A model generated the notes under the pieces. It was not told the origin of the DNA, did no database searches, and saw only the letters and a list, made by a program, of their open reading frames with translations. A stretch of DNA of 58,909 bases from Nitrospiraceae bacterium (GTDB taxonomy: Bacteria; Nitrospirota; Thermodesulfovibrionia; Thermodesulfovibrionales; UBA1546). The DNA is taken from NCBI GenBank assembly GCA_003599795.1, contig QZJQ01000007.1, forward strand, positions 1-58,909. Direction: 5' to 3'. Positions 8,592-19,079 of the stretch are shown one piece after another; position 1 is the first letter of the stretch, and the number at the start of each line of letters is the position of its first letter. The position numbers were made by a program, and so were the translations under genes.

Positions 8592-9965
8592 ATGAAAAAA
8601 CCATGGGCCGGAAGGTTTACTGGAAAAACATCAAAGGCAGTTGAGCATTTTACTGAATCAATATCATTTGACCGGAGGCTGTGGAAATATGACATTGAGG
8701 GAAGCATTGCACATGCGATGATGCTCAGCAAGCAGAAAATCATATCTCAGAAAGACTCATCGGCAATAATCAGCGGGCTGAAGAATATCGCAGGAGAAAT
8801 TGAAGCAGGTAGATTCAAATTCACGGCTGAACTTGAAGATATTCACATGAACATTGAGGCGGCTCTTATCAAAAATATCGGGGACGCAGGCAAAAAACTC
8901 CATACAGCGCGTTCAAGAAACGATCAGGTTGCCCTTGACCTCAGGCTCTACCTCAGGGCTGAGACAAAGGAAATAATCTCTCTCATAAAAGACCTGCAAA
9001 AGATAATCCTTAATACGGCAGAAAAAAACACCGGAATCATCATGCCCGGTTATACGCATCTGCAAAAGGCGCAGCCGGTTCTCCTTTCGCATCATCTCCT
9101 TGCCTATGTTGAGATGCTTCAGCGGGATAAAGAGCGTTTTACTGACGCGCTCAAAAGAATAAATGTCCTTCCTCTCGGCTCTTGCGCTCTGGCAGGGACA
9201 TCATTGCCGGTTGACAGGGCTTATGCGGCAAAACTGCTTGGGTTTAAAGCAGTTTCCGAAAACAGCATTGATGCAGTCTCGGACAGGGACTTTGCAATAG
9301 AATTTTTAGCTGACGCCGGCATGCTGATTATGCATCTATCGCGTTTGGCTGAAGAACTCATCCTCTGGTCCACAGAGGAGTTCTCGTTTATTGAGCTGCC
9401 TGACGCCTTTACAACAGGCTCAAGCATAATGCCGCAAAAGAAAAACCCTGATGTAGCTGAATTGATAAGAGGCAAAAGCGGAAGAATATACGGAAATCTT
9501 ATAGCGCTCATGACAGTGATGAAAGGGCTGCCCCTTGCATACAACAGGGATATGCAGGAAGACAAGGCGCCTGTCTTTGACACCGCAGACACCGTCAAAG
9601 CATGCCTGACAGTTCTTGTACAGATGATGCCTCAGATAAAATTTATGCGGGAGAGAATGCATGAGGCTGCCGGCAAAGCATATTCCACGGCAACAGATAT
9701 AGCCGAATATCTCGTAAAAAAAGGCATTCCGTTCAGGCAGGCGCATGAGATAACAGGAAAGATTGTCCGTTACTGCATTAAGAACAAAAAACAGCTTGGA
9801 GAGATTTCTCTCGCTGAATTCAGGAATTTCTCTCAGGTTATCTCGAAAGACGTTTACTCACGCCTCAGCGCTGAAAATTCCGTTAATGCAAAGATAACAA
9901 GAGGCGGTACCTCTCCGTCTGAAGTGAGAAAGCAGATTAAGCGGCTGAAGCAGTTGATAAAATGA
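8592..9965 (+). CDS. argH: Argininosuccinate lyase
   Basis: A 457-residue enzyme of the fumarase/aspartase superfamily that splits argininosuccinate into arginine and fumarate, the last step of arginine synthesis. The signature [12 protein letters not shown] is present, as are [15 protein letters not shown] and the catalytic-histidine region [11 protein letters not shown]. Length is normal. No other arg genes are nearby. The stop overlaps the next start by 4 bp, so the lipoprotein gene is co-translated. The start lacks a ribosome binding site (see promoter). Confidence 0.97.
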   Translation: MKKPWAGRFTGKTSKAVEHFTESISFDRRLWKYDIEGSIAHAMMLSKQKIISQKDSSAIISGLKNIAGEIEAGRFKFTAELEDIHMNIEAALIKNIGDAGKKLHTARSRNDQVALDLRLYLRAETKEIISLIKDLQKIILNTAEKNTGIIMPGYTHLQKAQPVLLSHHLLAYVEMLQRDKERFTDALKRINVLPLGSCALAGTSLPVDRAYAAKLLGFKAVSENSIDAVSDRDFAIEFLADAGMLIMHLSRLAEELILWSTEEFSFIELPDAFTTGSSIMPQKKNPDVAELIRGKSGRIYGNLIALMTVMKGLPLAYNRDMQEDKAPVFDTADTVKACLTVLVQMMPQIKFMRERMHEAAGKAYSTATDIAEYLVKKGIPFRQAHEITGKIVRYCIKNKKQLGEISLAEFRNFSQVISKDVYSRLSAENSVNAKITRGGTSPSEVRKQIKRLKQLIK

Positions 9966-10897
9966 AAACATCCGGAATTCTTGCTGTTTACTGTTTACTG
10001 TTTACTGTTTGCCTCATGTTTGTTTCCTGCGGCAAAAAAACACCGCCTACACTCAAGGCGTATGAAAAACCGCTTGCTCCGGCAGCTCTTAAGGCAATAC
10101 ATAGAGAGGACAGGATTATCCTCTCATGGGCCTACTCTTCAAAAAAAGAAAATTTAAAAGAATTTCATATTCTCAGGGCAGAGGACAGCAGTTTTAAGAA
10201 AATAGGAGTTGTAAGCAAGGATGCATCTGCTTATACGGATATTAATTTTAAGACCGGCACCCCCTACAAATATAAAGTGGTTGCAGAAAGCCTGAAAAAA
10301 GTCCTCAGCGACGATTCAACTGTAATTGAAATAAAGCCTGCGGTTGTGCCTCCTGCTCCAAAGAATATATCCTTCAAGGCCGGCAATGACAGCCTGAACG
10401 TTTCATGGGACAGCTCAGGCGAAAATGTGCTTTATAACGTTTACAGAACCGCTGAGAAAGGAAAATACGGCATCAACCCCGTAAATAAAGAGCCCCTGAC
10501 AATGCCAAAATATTCCGACACGCTGGAAGCAAGCGCTCCTGTTTATTATGCAATCCGCAGTCTTTTGAATAAAGAATTCCGAAGTGAGGGACCGGCGTCA
10601 GCGGAAATAACAGTGGACCCTTCAACCTTTATCCCTTCAAAGCCCGAAGGATTTCAGACAGTTGTCGCAGACGACAGAGTCGTTATTTCATGGAAAGAAA
10701 ATCCTGAGATGTGGGTGACAAAATACAGGGTTTATGATAAGGTGAATGAAAAAGACGGATTTAAGCTTATAAAAGAATCCGTGACTCCTGCGTTTACTTT
10801 AAGGGAGAAAACAGGGACAAAGCATACTTTAAGGGTAACTGCAGTCGGTCCGTTAAAAGAAAGCGAACCTTCAGAGACAGTTACATTTGATTTTTAG
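9962..10897 (+). CDS. Lipoprotein with fibronectin type III-like repeats
   Basis: A 311-residue protein with a lipoprotein signal ending at Cys (FVSC followed by GKKTPP). The mature part holds about three beta-sandwich modules of roughly 90 residues each, beginning near [30 protein letters not shown] and [14 protein letters not shown], each with the Trp and Tyr spacing of FnIII domains. Likely anchored in the outer or inner membrane and exposed to the periplasm or surface. The hydrophobic core of the signal peptide (VYCLLFTVC) is encoded by a 7-bp tandem repeat. The gene overlaps argH by 4 bp, a link to arginine synthesis that is probably only positional. Confidence 0.8.
   Translation: MKTSGILAVYCLLFTVCLMFVSCGKKTPPTLKAYEKPLAPAALKAIHREDRIILSWAYSSKKENLKEFHILRAEDSSFKKIGVVSKDASAYTDINFKTGTPYKYKVVAESLKKVLSDDSTVIEIKPAVVPPAPKNISFKAGNDSLNVSWDSSGENVLYNVYRTAEKGKYGINPVNKEPLTMPKYSDTLEASAPVYYAIRSLLNKEFRSEGPASAEITVDPSTFIPSKPEGFQTVVADDRVVISWKENPEMWVTKYRVYDKVNEKDGFKLIKESVTPAFTLREKTGTKHTLRVTAVGPLKESEPSETVTFDF
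9985..10012. repeat. 7-bp tandem array inside a signal-peptide region
   Basis: Three copies of TGTTTAC followed by TGTTTGC, in the coding sequence of the lipoprotein signal peptide. One member of the short-period array family seen across the window. Confidence 0.85.
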
Positions 10898-10940
10898 ATT
10901 ATGGGAAATCACAAGGCAGAACACGGCATTCTCGCTCATT

Positions 10941-10961
10941 CTCGGGCTAACGCCCTCCGAG
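10941..10961. repeat. Intergenic GC-rich palindrome
   Basis: A palindromic core with GGGC-TAAC-GCCC flanked by CTCGG and CCGAG. It lies in the 178-bp gap between the lipoprotein gene and panB. AGGCA and TGCCT (about 10916 and 10978) make an outer, weaker stem. The gap has no convincing gene. It may act as a terminator stem, but no clear U-tract follows. Confidence 0.6.
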
Positions 10962-11075
10962 GAATTTTGCCTCATTATTTTTCTTGTTTAAGTTTCAGGA
11001 AAATCGGCAAAATAAAACCGCTCAAATACCATGTCCAGCCTGTGATGGTCAGACCAATCGGAGAGGAGCAACTAT

Positions 11076-11876
11076 ATGCCTAAGATAACCATTCAGGATT
11101 TTTTGAAGAAAAAGAGTGAGAAGAAAAAAATCACTATGCTTACGGCATACGACTATCCGTTCGCACAGATAGTTGACGAGGCTGGCATTGACGCAATACT
11201 TGTCGGAGACTCTCTCGGAATGGTGGTTCAGGGACTTGAGAACACGCTTCCGGTCACAATGGACGAGATGATATACCACACAAAGATGGTTACAAGGGCC
11301 GTAAAGAATGCAATGGTCATCGGAGATATGCCGTTCATGTCTTATCAGGCAAGCGTAAAAGATGCTGTAAGAAATGCGGGAAGGTTTCTGAAGGAGGCAG
11401 GCGCATCGGCAATAAAGATTGAAGGTGGCGCTGAGGTTGCAGAGCACATCAGGGCCATGACAAAATCAGACATCCCTGTTATGGCTCACATAGGCCTTAC
11501 TCCGCAGTCCATACACAGAATGGGCGGATATAAGGTTCAAGGCAAGACCGAAGAGGCGCAGAAAAGATTGATTGAAGAGGCGCATATCGCAGAGGACACA
11601 GGCGCCTTCTCTCTCTTGCTTGAGGCGATCCCAATGAGCCTTGCAAAAAAAATAACAGAAGAGCTTTCCATCCCTACAATCGGCATAGGCGCAGGGCCTT
11701 TTTGCGACGGGCAGGTGCTGGTTCTTCATGACGTCATAGGATTGTTTGAAAGATTCGTCCCGAAATTCGTAAAGAGATACGCTAATCTTAAGGAGGAGGC
11801 GCTGAAGGCAATAAAGGCTTATAAAAAGGATATAGAAAAAGGCACATTCCCGTCTGAAGAGCAAGGCTTTAAGTAA
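11076..11876 (+). CDS. panB: 3-methyl-2-oxobutanoate hydroxymethyltransferase
   Basis: A 266-residue TIM-barrel enzyme that makes ketopantoate from 2-oxoisovalerate and methylene-tetrahydrofolate, the first committed step of pantothenate and CoA synthesis. Motifs: [25 protein letters not shown] (Mg-binding Asp), [15 protein letters not shown], and the HIGLTPQS segment with conserved glutamates downstream. Length is normal. An AGGAG ribosome binding site precedes the ATG. panC and panD are not adjacent. Confidence 0.97.
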   Translation: MPKITIQDFLKKKSEKKKITMLTAYDYPFAQIVDEAGIDAILVGDSLGMVVQGLENTLPVTMDEMIYHTKMVTRAVKNAMVIGDMPFMSYQASVKDAVRNAGRFLKEAGASAIKIEGGAEVAEHIRAMTKSDIPVMAHIGLTPQSIHRMGGYKVQGKTEEAQKRLIEEAHIAEDTGAFSLLLEAIPMSLAKKITEELSIPTIGIGAGPFCDGQVLVLHDVIGLFERFVPKFVKRYANLKEEALKAIKAYKKDIEKGTFPSEEQGFK

Positions 11877-11929
11877 ACTTTTACAGCGCCCTTCATATTT
11901 TATTCATATTCACGCAGTAAACTGTTATC

Positions 11930-12997
11930 ATGATGCAAAGAATGCTAATCGGATTGTTTGCAGGATTGATTATGCTGGCACAGCCGGATTCATCAGCAGG
12001 GAAAAAACTTGAAAAGGCAACCTTTGCCGGAGGCTGCTTCTGGTGCACGCAGCATGCCTTTGACAAGGTAAAAGGCGTAGTGTCCACAACCGTAGGATAT
12101 ACGGGAGGACGCAAAGAAAATCCGACATACGAAGATGTATCAGCCGGAACTACAGGACACGCTGAAGCCACGGAAATAGTTTACGACCCGTCCATTGTTT
12201 CCTACTCTGAACTGCTCGATATCTTCTGGATGAATATTGACCCTACAACCGCCAACAAGCAATTCTTTGATTCAGGCACACAGTACAGAACAGCTGTTTT
12301 TTATCACAACGACAAGCAGAAACGTTTAGCAGAGGCTTCAAAAGAAAAGCTCCAGAAGTCAGGCAGATATAATAAACCGATTGTTACTGAAATCACCAGG
12401 GCGTCTAAGTTCTACAAGGCAGAAGAATATCATCAGCAATATTACAAAAAAAATGCATCAGGGTATGAGTCATACAAGAAAGCTTCGGGCAGAGAGGAAT
12501 TCCTAAAAAAAACCTGGGGCGGCTTAACATCACCGCAAAATCCGGTTAATGCAGGTAAAGAGCTGAAAAATCCTTCAAAGGAAGATATGAAGAAAAAACT
12601 GACTCCTCTTCAGTATAAAGTCACGCAGCAGTGCGCCACAGAAAAGGCGTTTGACAATGAATACTGGAATAATAAAAAAGAGGGCATATATGTTGACATC
12701 GTCTCAGGAGAACCGCTCTTCAGCTCTCTTGATAAATATGATTCAGGCACGGGATGGCCCAGTTTCAAAAAACCGCTGGAGCCAAAGAATATAATCAAAA
12801 AAGAAGACAAGAAACTCTTCATGAAAAGAACAGAGGTCAGGAGCAGAAATGCTGATTCGCATCTCGGCCACGTTTTTTCTGATGGTCCAGCGCCCACAGG
12901 ACTGCGGTATTGTATAAATTCGGCAGCCCTCCGCTTTATTCCAAAGGAAAACCTTGAAAAAGAAGGTTACGCCGAATACCTGAAGCTGTTCAGGTAA
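11930..12997 (+). CDS. msrAB: Exported fused methionine sulfoxide reductase A/B
   Basis: A 355-residue fusion. Residues 1-24 form a Sec signal ([10 protein letters not shown] core). The MsrA domain (about 28-185) has the catalytic GCFWC motif and the GYTGG segment. The MsrB domain (about 215-350) has SGTGWPSF, a nucleophile region [10 protein letters not shown], and DSHLGHVF. The MsrB zinc CxxC pairs are not evident, so it is probably the metal-free type. It repairs both S- and R-methionine sulfoxide in periplasmic proteins. It converges with the CorC-like gene, 9 bp between stops. Confidence 0.95.
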   Translation: MMQRMLIGLFAGLIMLAQPDSSAGKKLEKATFAGGCFWCTQHAFDKVKGVVSTTVGYTGGRKENPTYEDVSAGTTGHAEATEIVYDPSIVSYSELLDIFWMNIDPTTANKQFFDSGTQYRTAVFYHNDKQKRLAEASKEKLQKSGRYNKPIVTEITRASKFYKAEEYHQQYYKKNASGYESYKKASGREEFLKKTWGGLTSPQNPVNAGKELKNPSKEDMKKKLTPLQYKVTQQCATEKAFDNEYWNNKKEGIYVDIVSGEPLFSSLDKYDSGTGWPSFKKPLEPKNIIKKEDKKLFMKRTEVRSRNADSHLGHVFSDGPAPTGLRYCINSAALRFIPKENLEKEGYAEYLKLFR

Positions 12998-13006
12998 TCC
13001 TTACAT

Positions 13007-14269
13007 TTAAAGCTTCGTAATCTTAACCTTGGATATTTTTCTGTCTTCCATCTCAAGTATGAGGAACCTGAGGTTATGATACCTGACCTGCTCGCCGACC
13101 TTCGGAAGCCTTCTGAAAAGCCCGAACACAAAACCGCCGATTGTATGAAAGTCTTCGCTCACAAGCTCTGCGCCGACAAGCTCATTGATTTCGTCAAGCC
13201 CCGTCTGCCCCGCGACTATGGAGGTCCTTTCATCAATAATCTCAACTTCCTTTTCGCCTTCCATGGCCTCAAACTCGTCCTGCAGGCCTCCGACTATTTC
13301 CTCCATTATATCCTCAAGCGTGATAAGCCCGGCTGTGCCTCCGTATTCATCCATGACAATAGCTATCTGAAATTTGTTCTTCTGCATCTCATCAAGAAGT
13401 TCCGTAACCATCTTATTTTCAGGGATGTAATAAGCCTCTCGCACAATCTCCGTTATAGGCGTATAGTTCTCTATCTTGCCCTGCGCCATCTGTTTCACTA
13501 TATCTTTTACATAAAGGATTCCTGTAACGCTGTCTATGCTCTCTTTTATAACAGGAAAGCGCGAATAACCCTCTTCCAATACAAGCTTCAGGGCATCCCC
13601 GACTGTTGAATCATCAGATATGGAGACAATCTCTGTTCGCGGCACCATAGCCTCTGTTACAACCTTATCTCCGAATTCAAAAACCTTGTGAAGCATCTCC
13701 TTCTCTTCTTCTTCAAGCGTGCCTTCCTCTTCTCCTATGCTTATCATTGTTTTAATCTCTTCTTCTGTGACAAACGGCGAGACCGGCCTTTCCTTTCCGC
13801 CAAGCAGTTTAATTATAAAGTTTGAAGAGACCTTGAATATCCATACGAGCGGAGAGATTATCTTTATGTAAAAAGCAACCGGCCTGGCAAGAAAGAGCGA
13901 GACCCTTTCTGAATGTGAAACCGCAAATGTTTTCGGCGCAAGCTCTCCGAATACAACGGTGAGAAAGGTCATGACAATTGTAGCTATTATTATCCCGTTC
14001 TCGCCAAAATACCGCAGCGCAAGAGCGGTCCCGATGGATGTGGCAAGGACTGTAAACAGGTTGCCTGAGAGTATCACTGCGCTGAAAAGCTTGTCATGCT
14101 CATCCAGTATCTTCTGAACGGCCTTGGCCCTGCTGTCGCCTTTCTCCATAAGGCTTCGTATCCTGATTTTGTTTACGGCAATAAAGGACGATTCAGAGCT
14201 TGACAAAATGGCAATAAAGACAATGGACAAGGCAATGACAACTATGGGCAATATACTATGCGGTTCCAT
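13007..14269 (-). CDS. CNNM/CorC-type hemolysin-family transporter protein
   Basis: A 420-residue membrane protein. Order: DUF21/CNNM transmembrane domain (about 1-180, several helices including the first, IVVIALSIVFIAIL), a pair of CBS domains (about 205-320, with MVPRTEIVSIS and the DEYGGTAGLITLEDIMEEIVG signature), and a C-terminal CorC_HlyC domain (about 340-415). Members act in Mg/Co efflux or ion homeostasis; the old hemolysin name rests on Brachyspira and is not a functional claim. Single-gene unit followed by repeat-rich spacer. Confidence 0.9.
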   Translation of the reverse strand: MEPHSILPIVVIALSIVFIAILSSSESSFIAVNKIRIRSLMEKGDSRAKAVQKILDEHDKLFSAVILSGNLFTVLATSIGTALALRYFGENGIIIATIVMTFLTVVFGELAPKTFAVSHSERVSLFLARPVAFYIKIISPLVWIFKVSSNFIIKLLGGKERPVSPFVTEEEIKTMISIGEEEGTLEEEEKEMLHKVFEFGDKVVTEAMVPRTEIVSISDDSTVGDALKLVLEEGYSRFPVIKESIDSVTGILYVKDIVKQMAQGKIENYTPITEIVREAYYIPENKMVTELLDEMQKNKFQIAIVMDEYGGTAGLITLEDIMEEIVGGLQDEFEAMEGEKEVEIIDERTSIVAGQTGLDEINELVGAELVSEDFHTIGGFVFGLFRRLPKVGEQVRYHNLRFLILEMEDRKISKVKITKL

Positions 14270-14276
14270 AATTATA

Positions 14277-14346
14277 AGTTATAAGTTAGGAGGTTAGAGT
14301 TAAAAGTTTCAGAATTTATCATTTTTTAAACTTTTCATTTTTAATT
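14277..14346. repeat. Degenerate 7-8-bp array turning into its inverted copy
   Basis: Units AAGTTAT, AAGTTAG, GGTTAG, AGTTAAA run to about 14312. They are followed by the opposite sense (AAACTTTT, AAACTTT) into the end of the dehydrogenase gene, whose last codons (KLKV) are part of the array. It could fold as a hairpin between the two genes. Confidence 0.7.
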
Positions 14347-15426
14347 TTAAACTTTCAGCTTCCGTATGACCGCATCTGCCACCTCTGATGTGCCGGCCGC
14401 AGCCGGGTCATCAGGCATTGGTTTCATGTCATAGGTCACATATCGGCCTTCTTCTATGACAGAGGCTATTGCTTTTTCAAGTTTATCCGCAGCCGTAAAT
14501 TCTCCGAGATGCCTGAGCATCATCACCCCTGAAAGCATCATAGCAAACGGGTTCATTTTATTCAAACCCTTATATTTTGGCGCGCTTCCGTGCGTCGGCT
14601 CAAATACCGCCATCTCATCCCCGATGTTCGCCCCCGGCGCAAGCCCCAGCCCTCCTATAAGCCCTGCCGCAAGGTCTGAAACAATGTCTCCGTAGAGATT
14701 GGGAAGCACAATGACATCATACAGCTCGGGTTTCTGCACAAGCTGCATGCACATATTGTCAACAATCCTGTCTTCAAACTCAATTTCGCTGTAATTTGCC
14801 GCAACATTTCTTGCAACCTCAAGAAATAAGCCGTCGGAGTATTTCATTATGTTCGCCTTATGGACCGCGGTGACTTTCCTTCTTTTATTTTTTCTCGCAT
14901 ATTCAAATGCAAACCTCACTATCCTTTCAGCGCCGTAAACAGAAATAGGTTTTATGCTGATGCCCGAGTCCTGCCTTATGCTCTTTCCCGTTGTTGCTTT
15001 TACAAAATCAATCAACTGTTTTGTCTCTTCCCTGCCTTTCTGAAACTCTATGCCGGCATAAAGGTCTTCCGTGTTTTCCCGCACTATCACAAGGTCAATA
15101 TTCTCATATCTTGTCCTTGCGCCCTTGAAACTCCTGCAAGGCCTTAGGCAGCTGTAAAGATCCAGCGCCTGCCTCAATGTAACATTAACGCTCCTGAAAC
15201 CTGTGCCAACAGGTGTTGTTATAGGCCCTTTAATTGCTATCTTATTTTTTCTGATGGAATCAATTATCCTGTCAGGCAAGGGATTGCCCTCTTTCTGATA
15301 AACATCCTCTCCGGCGTCATGCACTTCCCATTTAATTGCAACGCCTGTTGCTTCAATCACGCGCCTCGTCGCTTCAGCTATTTCAGGCCCCACGCCGTCA
15401 CCGGGAATTAAAGTTATGTTATACAT
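14347..15426 (-). CDS. NAD-type isocitrate/isopropylmalate-family dehydrogenase, probably isocitrate dehydrogenase
   Basis: A 359-residue beta-decarboxylating dehydrogenase. Visible: [11 protein letters not shown] at the N-terminus, [15 protein letters not shown] (substrate loop with the Ser and Asn typical of isocitrate rather than isopropylmalate enzymes), [25 protein letters not shown] and [11 protein letters not shown]. It should oxidise isocitrate to 2-oxoglutarate. It lies just downstream of a homocitrate-synthase-like gene. This is the arrangement in which the partner has been shown to be Re-citrate synthase in anaerobes such as Dehalococcoides. Homoisocitrate or isopropylmalate use cannot be excluded. 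The C-terminus runs into a short tandem array. Confidence 0.85.
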   Translation of the reverse strand: MYNITLIPGDGVGPEIAEATRRVIEATGVAIKWEVHDAGEDVYQKEGNPLPDRIIDSIRKNKIAIKGPITTPVGTGFRSVNVTLRQALDLYSCLRPCRSFKGARTRYENIDLVIVRENTEDLYAGIEFQKGREETKQLIDFVKATTGKSIRQDSGISIKPISVYGAERIVRFAFEYARKNKRRKVTAVHKANIMKYSDGLFLEVARNVAANYSEIEFEDRIVDNMCMQLVQKPELYDVIVLPNLYGDIVSDLAAGLIGGLGLAPGANIGDEMAVFEPTHGSAPKYKGLNKMNPFAMMLSGVMMLRHLGEFTAADKLEKAIASVIEEGRYVTYDMKPMPDDPAAAGTSEVADAVIRKLKV

Positions 15427-15482
15427 AAATCACTCCAATAATTTTTATATTTTTTATATGATGCATGATAGTAGTTATTCTC

Positions 15483-15510
15483 AATCCTGAATCTTGAATC
15501 CTGCATCGTG
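15483..15510. repeat. 7-bp tandem array, four units
   Basis: AATCCTG, AATCTTG, AATCCTG, CATCGTG in perfect 7-bp register, between the dehydrogenase and the citrate-synthase-like gene. Same unit family as the arrays in murD (30013) and between murE and murF (34422). Confidence 0.9.
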
Positions 15511-15514
15511 AGAT

Positions 15515-16750
15515 TTACGGATTTGACGTCATTATCTTTCTTGCAATGTCAGGATACTTGGCAATAAATCTCAGCTCGTCGTCAGTCATCGGTTTTTGCG
15601 TATGCAGGTTAGCATACTGAACAAGTTCAAGAACTGTTCTCGCTTCGTTGTCGTCATGAAAGTGGATTCCGAGTTTGTCATAGACATGCCTGAAGCCCTT
15701 AACGCCGCCGTATTCTCCTGTTGTTATTATCCTTCCTGTCTCAAGTAGTTCCGGTTCGCCCCGGCCCACATCCTCTGGGTCATAAAGCTCGTAATTTCGC
15801 CTGTCTTTTAAGGCTCCGTCTGCGTGAATGCCTGACTCGTGCGCAAACGCATTTGAACCTACTCCGGGCTGATTTATAGGTATCGGAAGATTAAAGGCAT
15901 AGGATGCGTATTTTGCGATTCTCCATGATTTTTTCAAGTCCACGTGTTCATCAAGATGAACCTTTGCGCTTAACCCGTGCGAAAACTTAAGGGCGAGAAT
16001 TGTGGATACAAGGTCGCAGTTTCCGCAGCGTTCCCCATAGCCGTTTATTGTCGTATTTATATAAGCATCAACACCGCCTTCTATGGATGCCTGCGCACCT
16101 GCCACCGATACCGCTTCTGCCATGCCGAGATCATTGTGGCAGTGCATCTCTATCGGAAACTTTGTAGACAGCGCAAGCGCCTTTATCCTGTCATAGATTG
16201 TTATCGGATCGTCGGCTCCGAGCGTATCGCAGTATCTGAACCTGTCAGCGCCGGCTTCCTTGCCGGCCGCTGCAAACTCTATCAGCCTGTCAAGCTCTGT
16301 CCTTGATGCATCCTCGGCATTGAGCCCTACGGTTTCAGCCCCTGATTCTTTCGCGAGTTTTACGGCTTCAACCGTTGTTTTCAGAATGTCCTTAAATGTT
16401 TTCCTGCCCTGGAATTTGCCTTGTATCATTATCTCTGATGTTGATATGGAGATATTAAGGTGTTTTATGTCAGGACAGTTTTTGAATGTGAGTTTTATGT
16501 CTTCAGGAACTGCCCTGCACCAGCCTTCAAGATGGATTCTCTTGATTGCGCCAGCCTTAACAAGCTCAAGATTGCCGTTTATATAATTCACTTCATGCTT
16601 GAGCGTAGGGAAGCCTATCTCGCTCTGATACACTCCCATCTCATCAAGATAGATGTTAAGCATGGTCTTGGAAAGCTTCGGCAGGAGTATCCTGGATGTC
16701 TGAACGCCGTCCCTGTTTGTAACATCTATAAGATAAACTTTATTTTTCAT
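15515..16750 (-). CDS. Homocitrate-synthase-like enzyme, candidate Re-citrate synthase
   Basis: A 411-residue DRE-TIM metallolyase. It has the DVTNRDGVQ metal and catalytic segment at the N-terminus in place of the usual LRDGEQ of 2-isopropylmalate synthase, the HCHNDLGMA metal-binding motif, and the NGYGERCGN region. It lacks the C-terminal allosteric LeuA dimer domain, so leucine synthesis is unlikely. The family covers homocitrate synthase (NifV, lysine) and Re-citrate synthase. Pairing with isocitrate dehydrogenase, and no nif or lys genes nearby, favours citrate formation from oxaloacetate and acetyl-CoA. That is inference. Confidence 0.75.
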   Translation of the reverse strand: MKNKVYLIDVTNRDGVQTSRILLPKLSKTMLNIYLDEMGVYQSEIGFPTLKHEVNYINGNLELVKAGAIKRIHLEGWCRAVPEDIKLTFKNCPDIKHLNISISTSEIMIQGKFQGRKTFKDILKTTVEAVKLAKESGAETVGLNAEDASRTELDRLIEFAAAGKEAGADRFRYCDTLGADDPITIYDRIKALALSTKFPIEMHCHNDLGMAEAVSVAGAQASIEGGVDAYINTTINGYGERCGNCDLVSTILALKFSHGLSAKVHLDEHVDLKKSWRIAKYASYAFNLPIPINQPGVGSNAFAHESGIHADGALKDRRNYELYDPEDVGRGEPELLETGRIITTGEYGGVKGFRHVYDKLGIHFHDDNEARTVLELVQYANLHTQKPMTDDELRFIAKYPDIARKIMTSNP

Positions 16751-16798
16751 GTCGCAAACCTCATTTTAATTTAAACTTTTACACTCCGGCAGTTGCAT

Positions 16799-16828
16799 AG
16801 TATAACCAAACAAGAGTTAATATTACAA
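16799..16828 (-). promoter_or_regulatory. Candidate promoter for citrate-synthase-like/dehydrogenase genes
   Basis: Minus strand TTGTAA (16823-16828), 18 bp, TATACT (16799-16804), about 50 bp upstream of the start at 16750. Confidence 0.45.
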
Positions 16829-16909
16829 ACGGGCCTAATGTCAGGGCAGCGTGGACTTTTTTATGTAAAATCCGTCCAGAAAAAAATAAGAACGCATTAC
16901 TATCCTGAA

Positions 16910-17665
16910 TCATTTACTAATGTTCTCTGCTGCTTCATCGGGAATATCAAAATTTGCATATACATTCTGGACATCGTCATGGTCCTCAAGCGCATCCATA
17001 AGCCTTATCATCTGCTCTGCCGCCTTTCCGTCCAACGCTACATAATTTTTGGGAAGCATGGTTATTTCAGCAGACTCAACCGGAATATTTGCCTTCTCAA
17101 TAGCAGCCTTAACATTATTGAAGTCCTCCGGCGCTGTTATTATCTCAAAGTTTCCTTCGTCAGAGTCATTTCTCATGTCCTCAGCTCCTGCATCAAGGGC
17201 AGCAGACATTACAGAGTCTTCAGCTGCCTTCGCCTTATTAACCAGAATATAACCCTTTTTATCGAACATCCATGAAACACATCCTGTTTCGCCGAGGCTC
17301 CCGCCGTGCTTTGCCATCATATGCCTTATTTCAGGGACGGTTCTGTTTTTGTTATCAGTCATGACCTCAATCATTAGGGCAACACCTGAAGGGCCGTACC
17401 CTTCATACATGATTTCCTCATATGTAACGCCGGGAAGTTCGCCTGTGCCTTTCATGATAGCCCTTTTAATATTGTCGTGGGGCATATTGACTTCTTTTGC
17501 CTTTTCCATTGCAGTTCGCAATCTCGGATTGCCATCAGGGTCGCCGCCTCCGAACCTTGCCGCAACCGCTATCTCTTTGACAATCTTGGTAAAGGCCCTG
17601 CCCCTTTTTGCGTCGGTATGAGCCTTTTTATGTTTTATCTGAGACCATTTGGAATGTCCTGACAT
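16910..17665 (-). CDS. yebC: YebC/TACO1-family protein
   Basis: A 251-residue protein starting with the hallmark [14 protein letters not shown], followed by [13 protein letters not shown] and a DPDGNPRLR segment. Three-domain YebC layout and standard length. Members bind DNA as regulators (PmpR) or help translation of proline-rich stretches on the ribosome; sequence alone does not decide. It is preceded by the NtrC-type gene in the same direction with a 28-bp gap and a good ribosome binding site (GGAGG). Confidence 0.97.
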   Translation of the reverse strand: MSGHSKWSQIKHKKAHTDAKRGRAFTKIVKEIAVAARFGGGDPDGNPRLRTAMEKAKEVNMPHDNIKRAIMKGTGELPGVTYEEIMYEGYGPSGVALMIEVMTDNKNRTVPEIRHMMAKHGGSLGETGCVSWMFDKKGYILVNKAKAAEDSVMSAALDAGAEDMRNDSDEGNFEIITAPEDFNNVKAAIEKANIPVESAEITMLPKNYVALDGKAAEQMIRLMDALEDHDDVQNVYANFDIPDEAAENISK

Positions 17666-17693
17666 TATAATCCTCCGGTATTTTTTAGATATT

Positions 17694-19061
17694 CTATTCT
17701 TCTATATGATATTCTTTTATCTTTGTTAAAAGCGTTTTGTAACTCACCTGCAGGATTTCCGCTGCCCTGCTTTTATTTCCCTTGGTCTCTTTCAGCGCCT
17801 TTATTATCCTCTGCGTTTCAGCAATCCTTAATGCCTCTTTCGCGGCATCCTCAAGGGCTCCGTCCATCGGGAGATTCTTCATATATGATTCAAAGGCTAA
17901 AGGGCTCAGCGATATATGTTCCGGCATTATCACTTTCCCGTCGCATAATATTATCGCCCGCTCTATTGTATTTTCAAGCTCTCTGACATTGCCTTTCCAC
18001 GGATACTCAACCATCATTTCAAGGGCTTCGGCAGAGATACTCTTCAAAGGCGTCTTGAGCTCAGAGCAGTATTTGTTAAGAAAAAAATCCGCAAGCATGG
18101 GAATATCCCCGGCTCTTTCCCTGAGCAGGGGAATCCTGACAGGGAACACGCTCAGCCTGTAGTAAAGGTCTTCCCTGAATGTTTTTTCTGAAACAGCCTT
18201 CTCAATGTCCTTATTGCTTGCAGCTATAACCCTTACATCTATCTTTATCGCCTTCAGTCCCCCAATCCTTTCTATTTCTCCCTCCTGAAGCGCCCTCAGC
18301 AGTTTAGCCTGAAGCGCAGTATCCATCTCGCCTATTTCATCGAGGAATATTGTGCCCTTATCAGCCAGCTCAAATTTGCCAAGCTTCTTGAAATCAGCTC
18401 CTGTAAAAGCTCCCCTTTCATGCCCGAAAAGCTCTGACTCCAAAAGTTCCCTTGGTATGGCAGCACAGTTTATGGGGACAAACGGATATTCCTTTCTCGG
18501 GCTAAGATAATGAATGGCCCTTGCGAACAACTCCTTGCCTGTGCCGCTTTCACCGAGAATCAGCACAGTTGTCTTGCTCGGCGCAACCTTCTGTATCTGC
18601 TGCGCGACTTCCGTTATCTTTTCGCTTTTCCCTACTATCCTCGGCAGCCCGAGCTGTGATGAAAACTCCTCTTTCATGAGCATATTCTCTGTCATAAGCC
18701 TCTGAGTCTCAAGCGCCCTTTTCATAATCACAAGAAGATGGTCGGTATCAAAAGGCTTTGTAATAAAATCAAATGCGCCTTCTTTGATTGCAAGCACAGC
18801 GGTCTCAACAGAGCCAAAAGCAGTCATTACAATTACCGGCATTAAAGGATTTTCTTCCTTTGCAGCCTTTAATACATCTATGCCGTTTTTTCTGGGAAGT
18901 TTCAAATCAGTAAGGACAAGGTCAATCCTGTTTTCTTTTATCTTTTTTATGCCTTCCGGCCCGTCTTTTGCCGTTATAGTCCTGTAGCCCTCAGCCTTGA
19001 GGGTCTCATTAAGCATATCTGACATTGATTCTCTGTCTTCAACTATAAGAATGGTATTCAT
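17694..19061 (-). CDS. Sigma-54-dependent response regulator (NtrC family)
   Basis: A 455-residue regulator. Receiver domain about 1-115 with the acidic start (VEDRE), phospho-acceptor Asp in VLTDLKLP and Lys in ITKPFD. AAA+ domain about 140-375 with Walker [11 protein letters not shown], the sigma-54 contact loop GAFTGA, and Walker [10 protein letters not shown]-terminal Fis-type HTH about 415-452 ([20 protein letters not shown]). It activates RNA polymerase-sigma-54 after phosphorylation. No histidine kinase is adjacent, so the input and targets are unknown. Confidence 0.95.
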   Translation of the reverse strand: MNTILIVEDRESMSDMLNETLKAEGYRTITAKDGPEGIKKIKENRIDLVLTDLKLPRKNGIDVLKAAKEENPLMPVIVMTAFGSVETAVLAIKEGAFDFITKPFDTDHLLVIMKRALETQRLMTENMLMKEEFSSQLGLPRIVGKSEKITEVAQQIQKVAPSKTTVLILGESGTGKELFARAIHYLSPRKEYPFVPINCAAIPRELLESELFGHERGAFTGADFKKLGKFELADKGTIFLDEIGEMDTALQAKLLRALQEGEIERIGGLKAIKIDVRVIAASNKDIEKAVSEKTFREDLYYRLSVFPVRIPLLRERAGDIPMLADFFLNKYCSELKTPLKSISAEALEMMVEYPWKGNVRELENTIERAIILCDGKVIMPEHISLSPLAFESYMKNLPMDGALEDAAKEALRIAETQRIIKALKETKGNKSRAAEILQVSYKTLLTKIKEYHIEE

Positions 19062-19079
19062 GGGGAATTTTATATAGTA

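Noticed and set aside
10901-11083. 60-residue open frame before panB
   Set aside because: Overlaps the palindromic spacer and the panB start, with no recognisable protein character.
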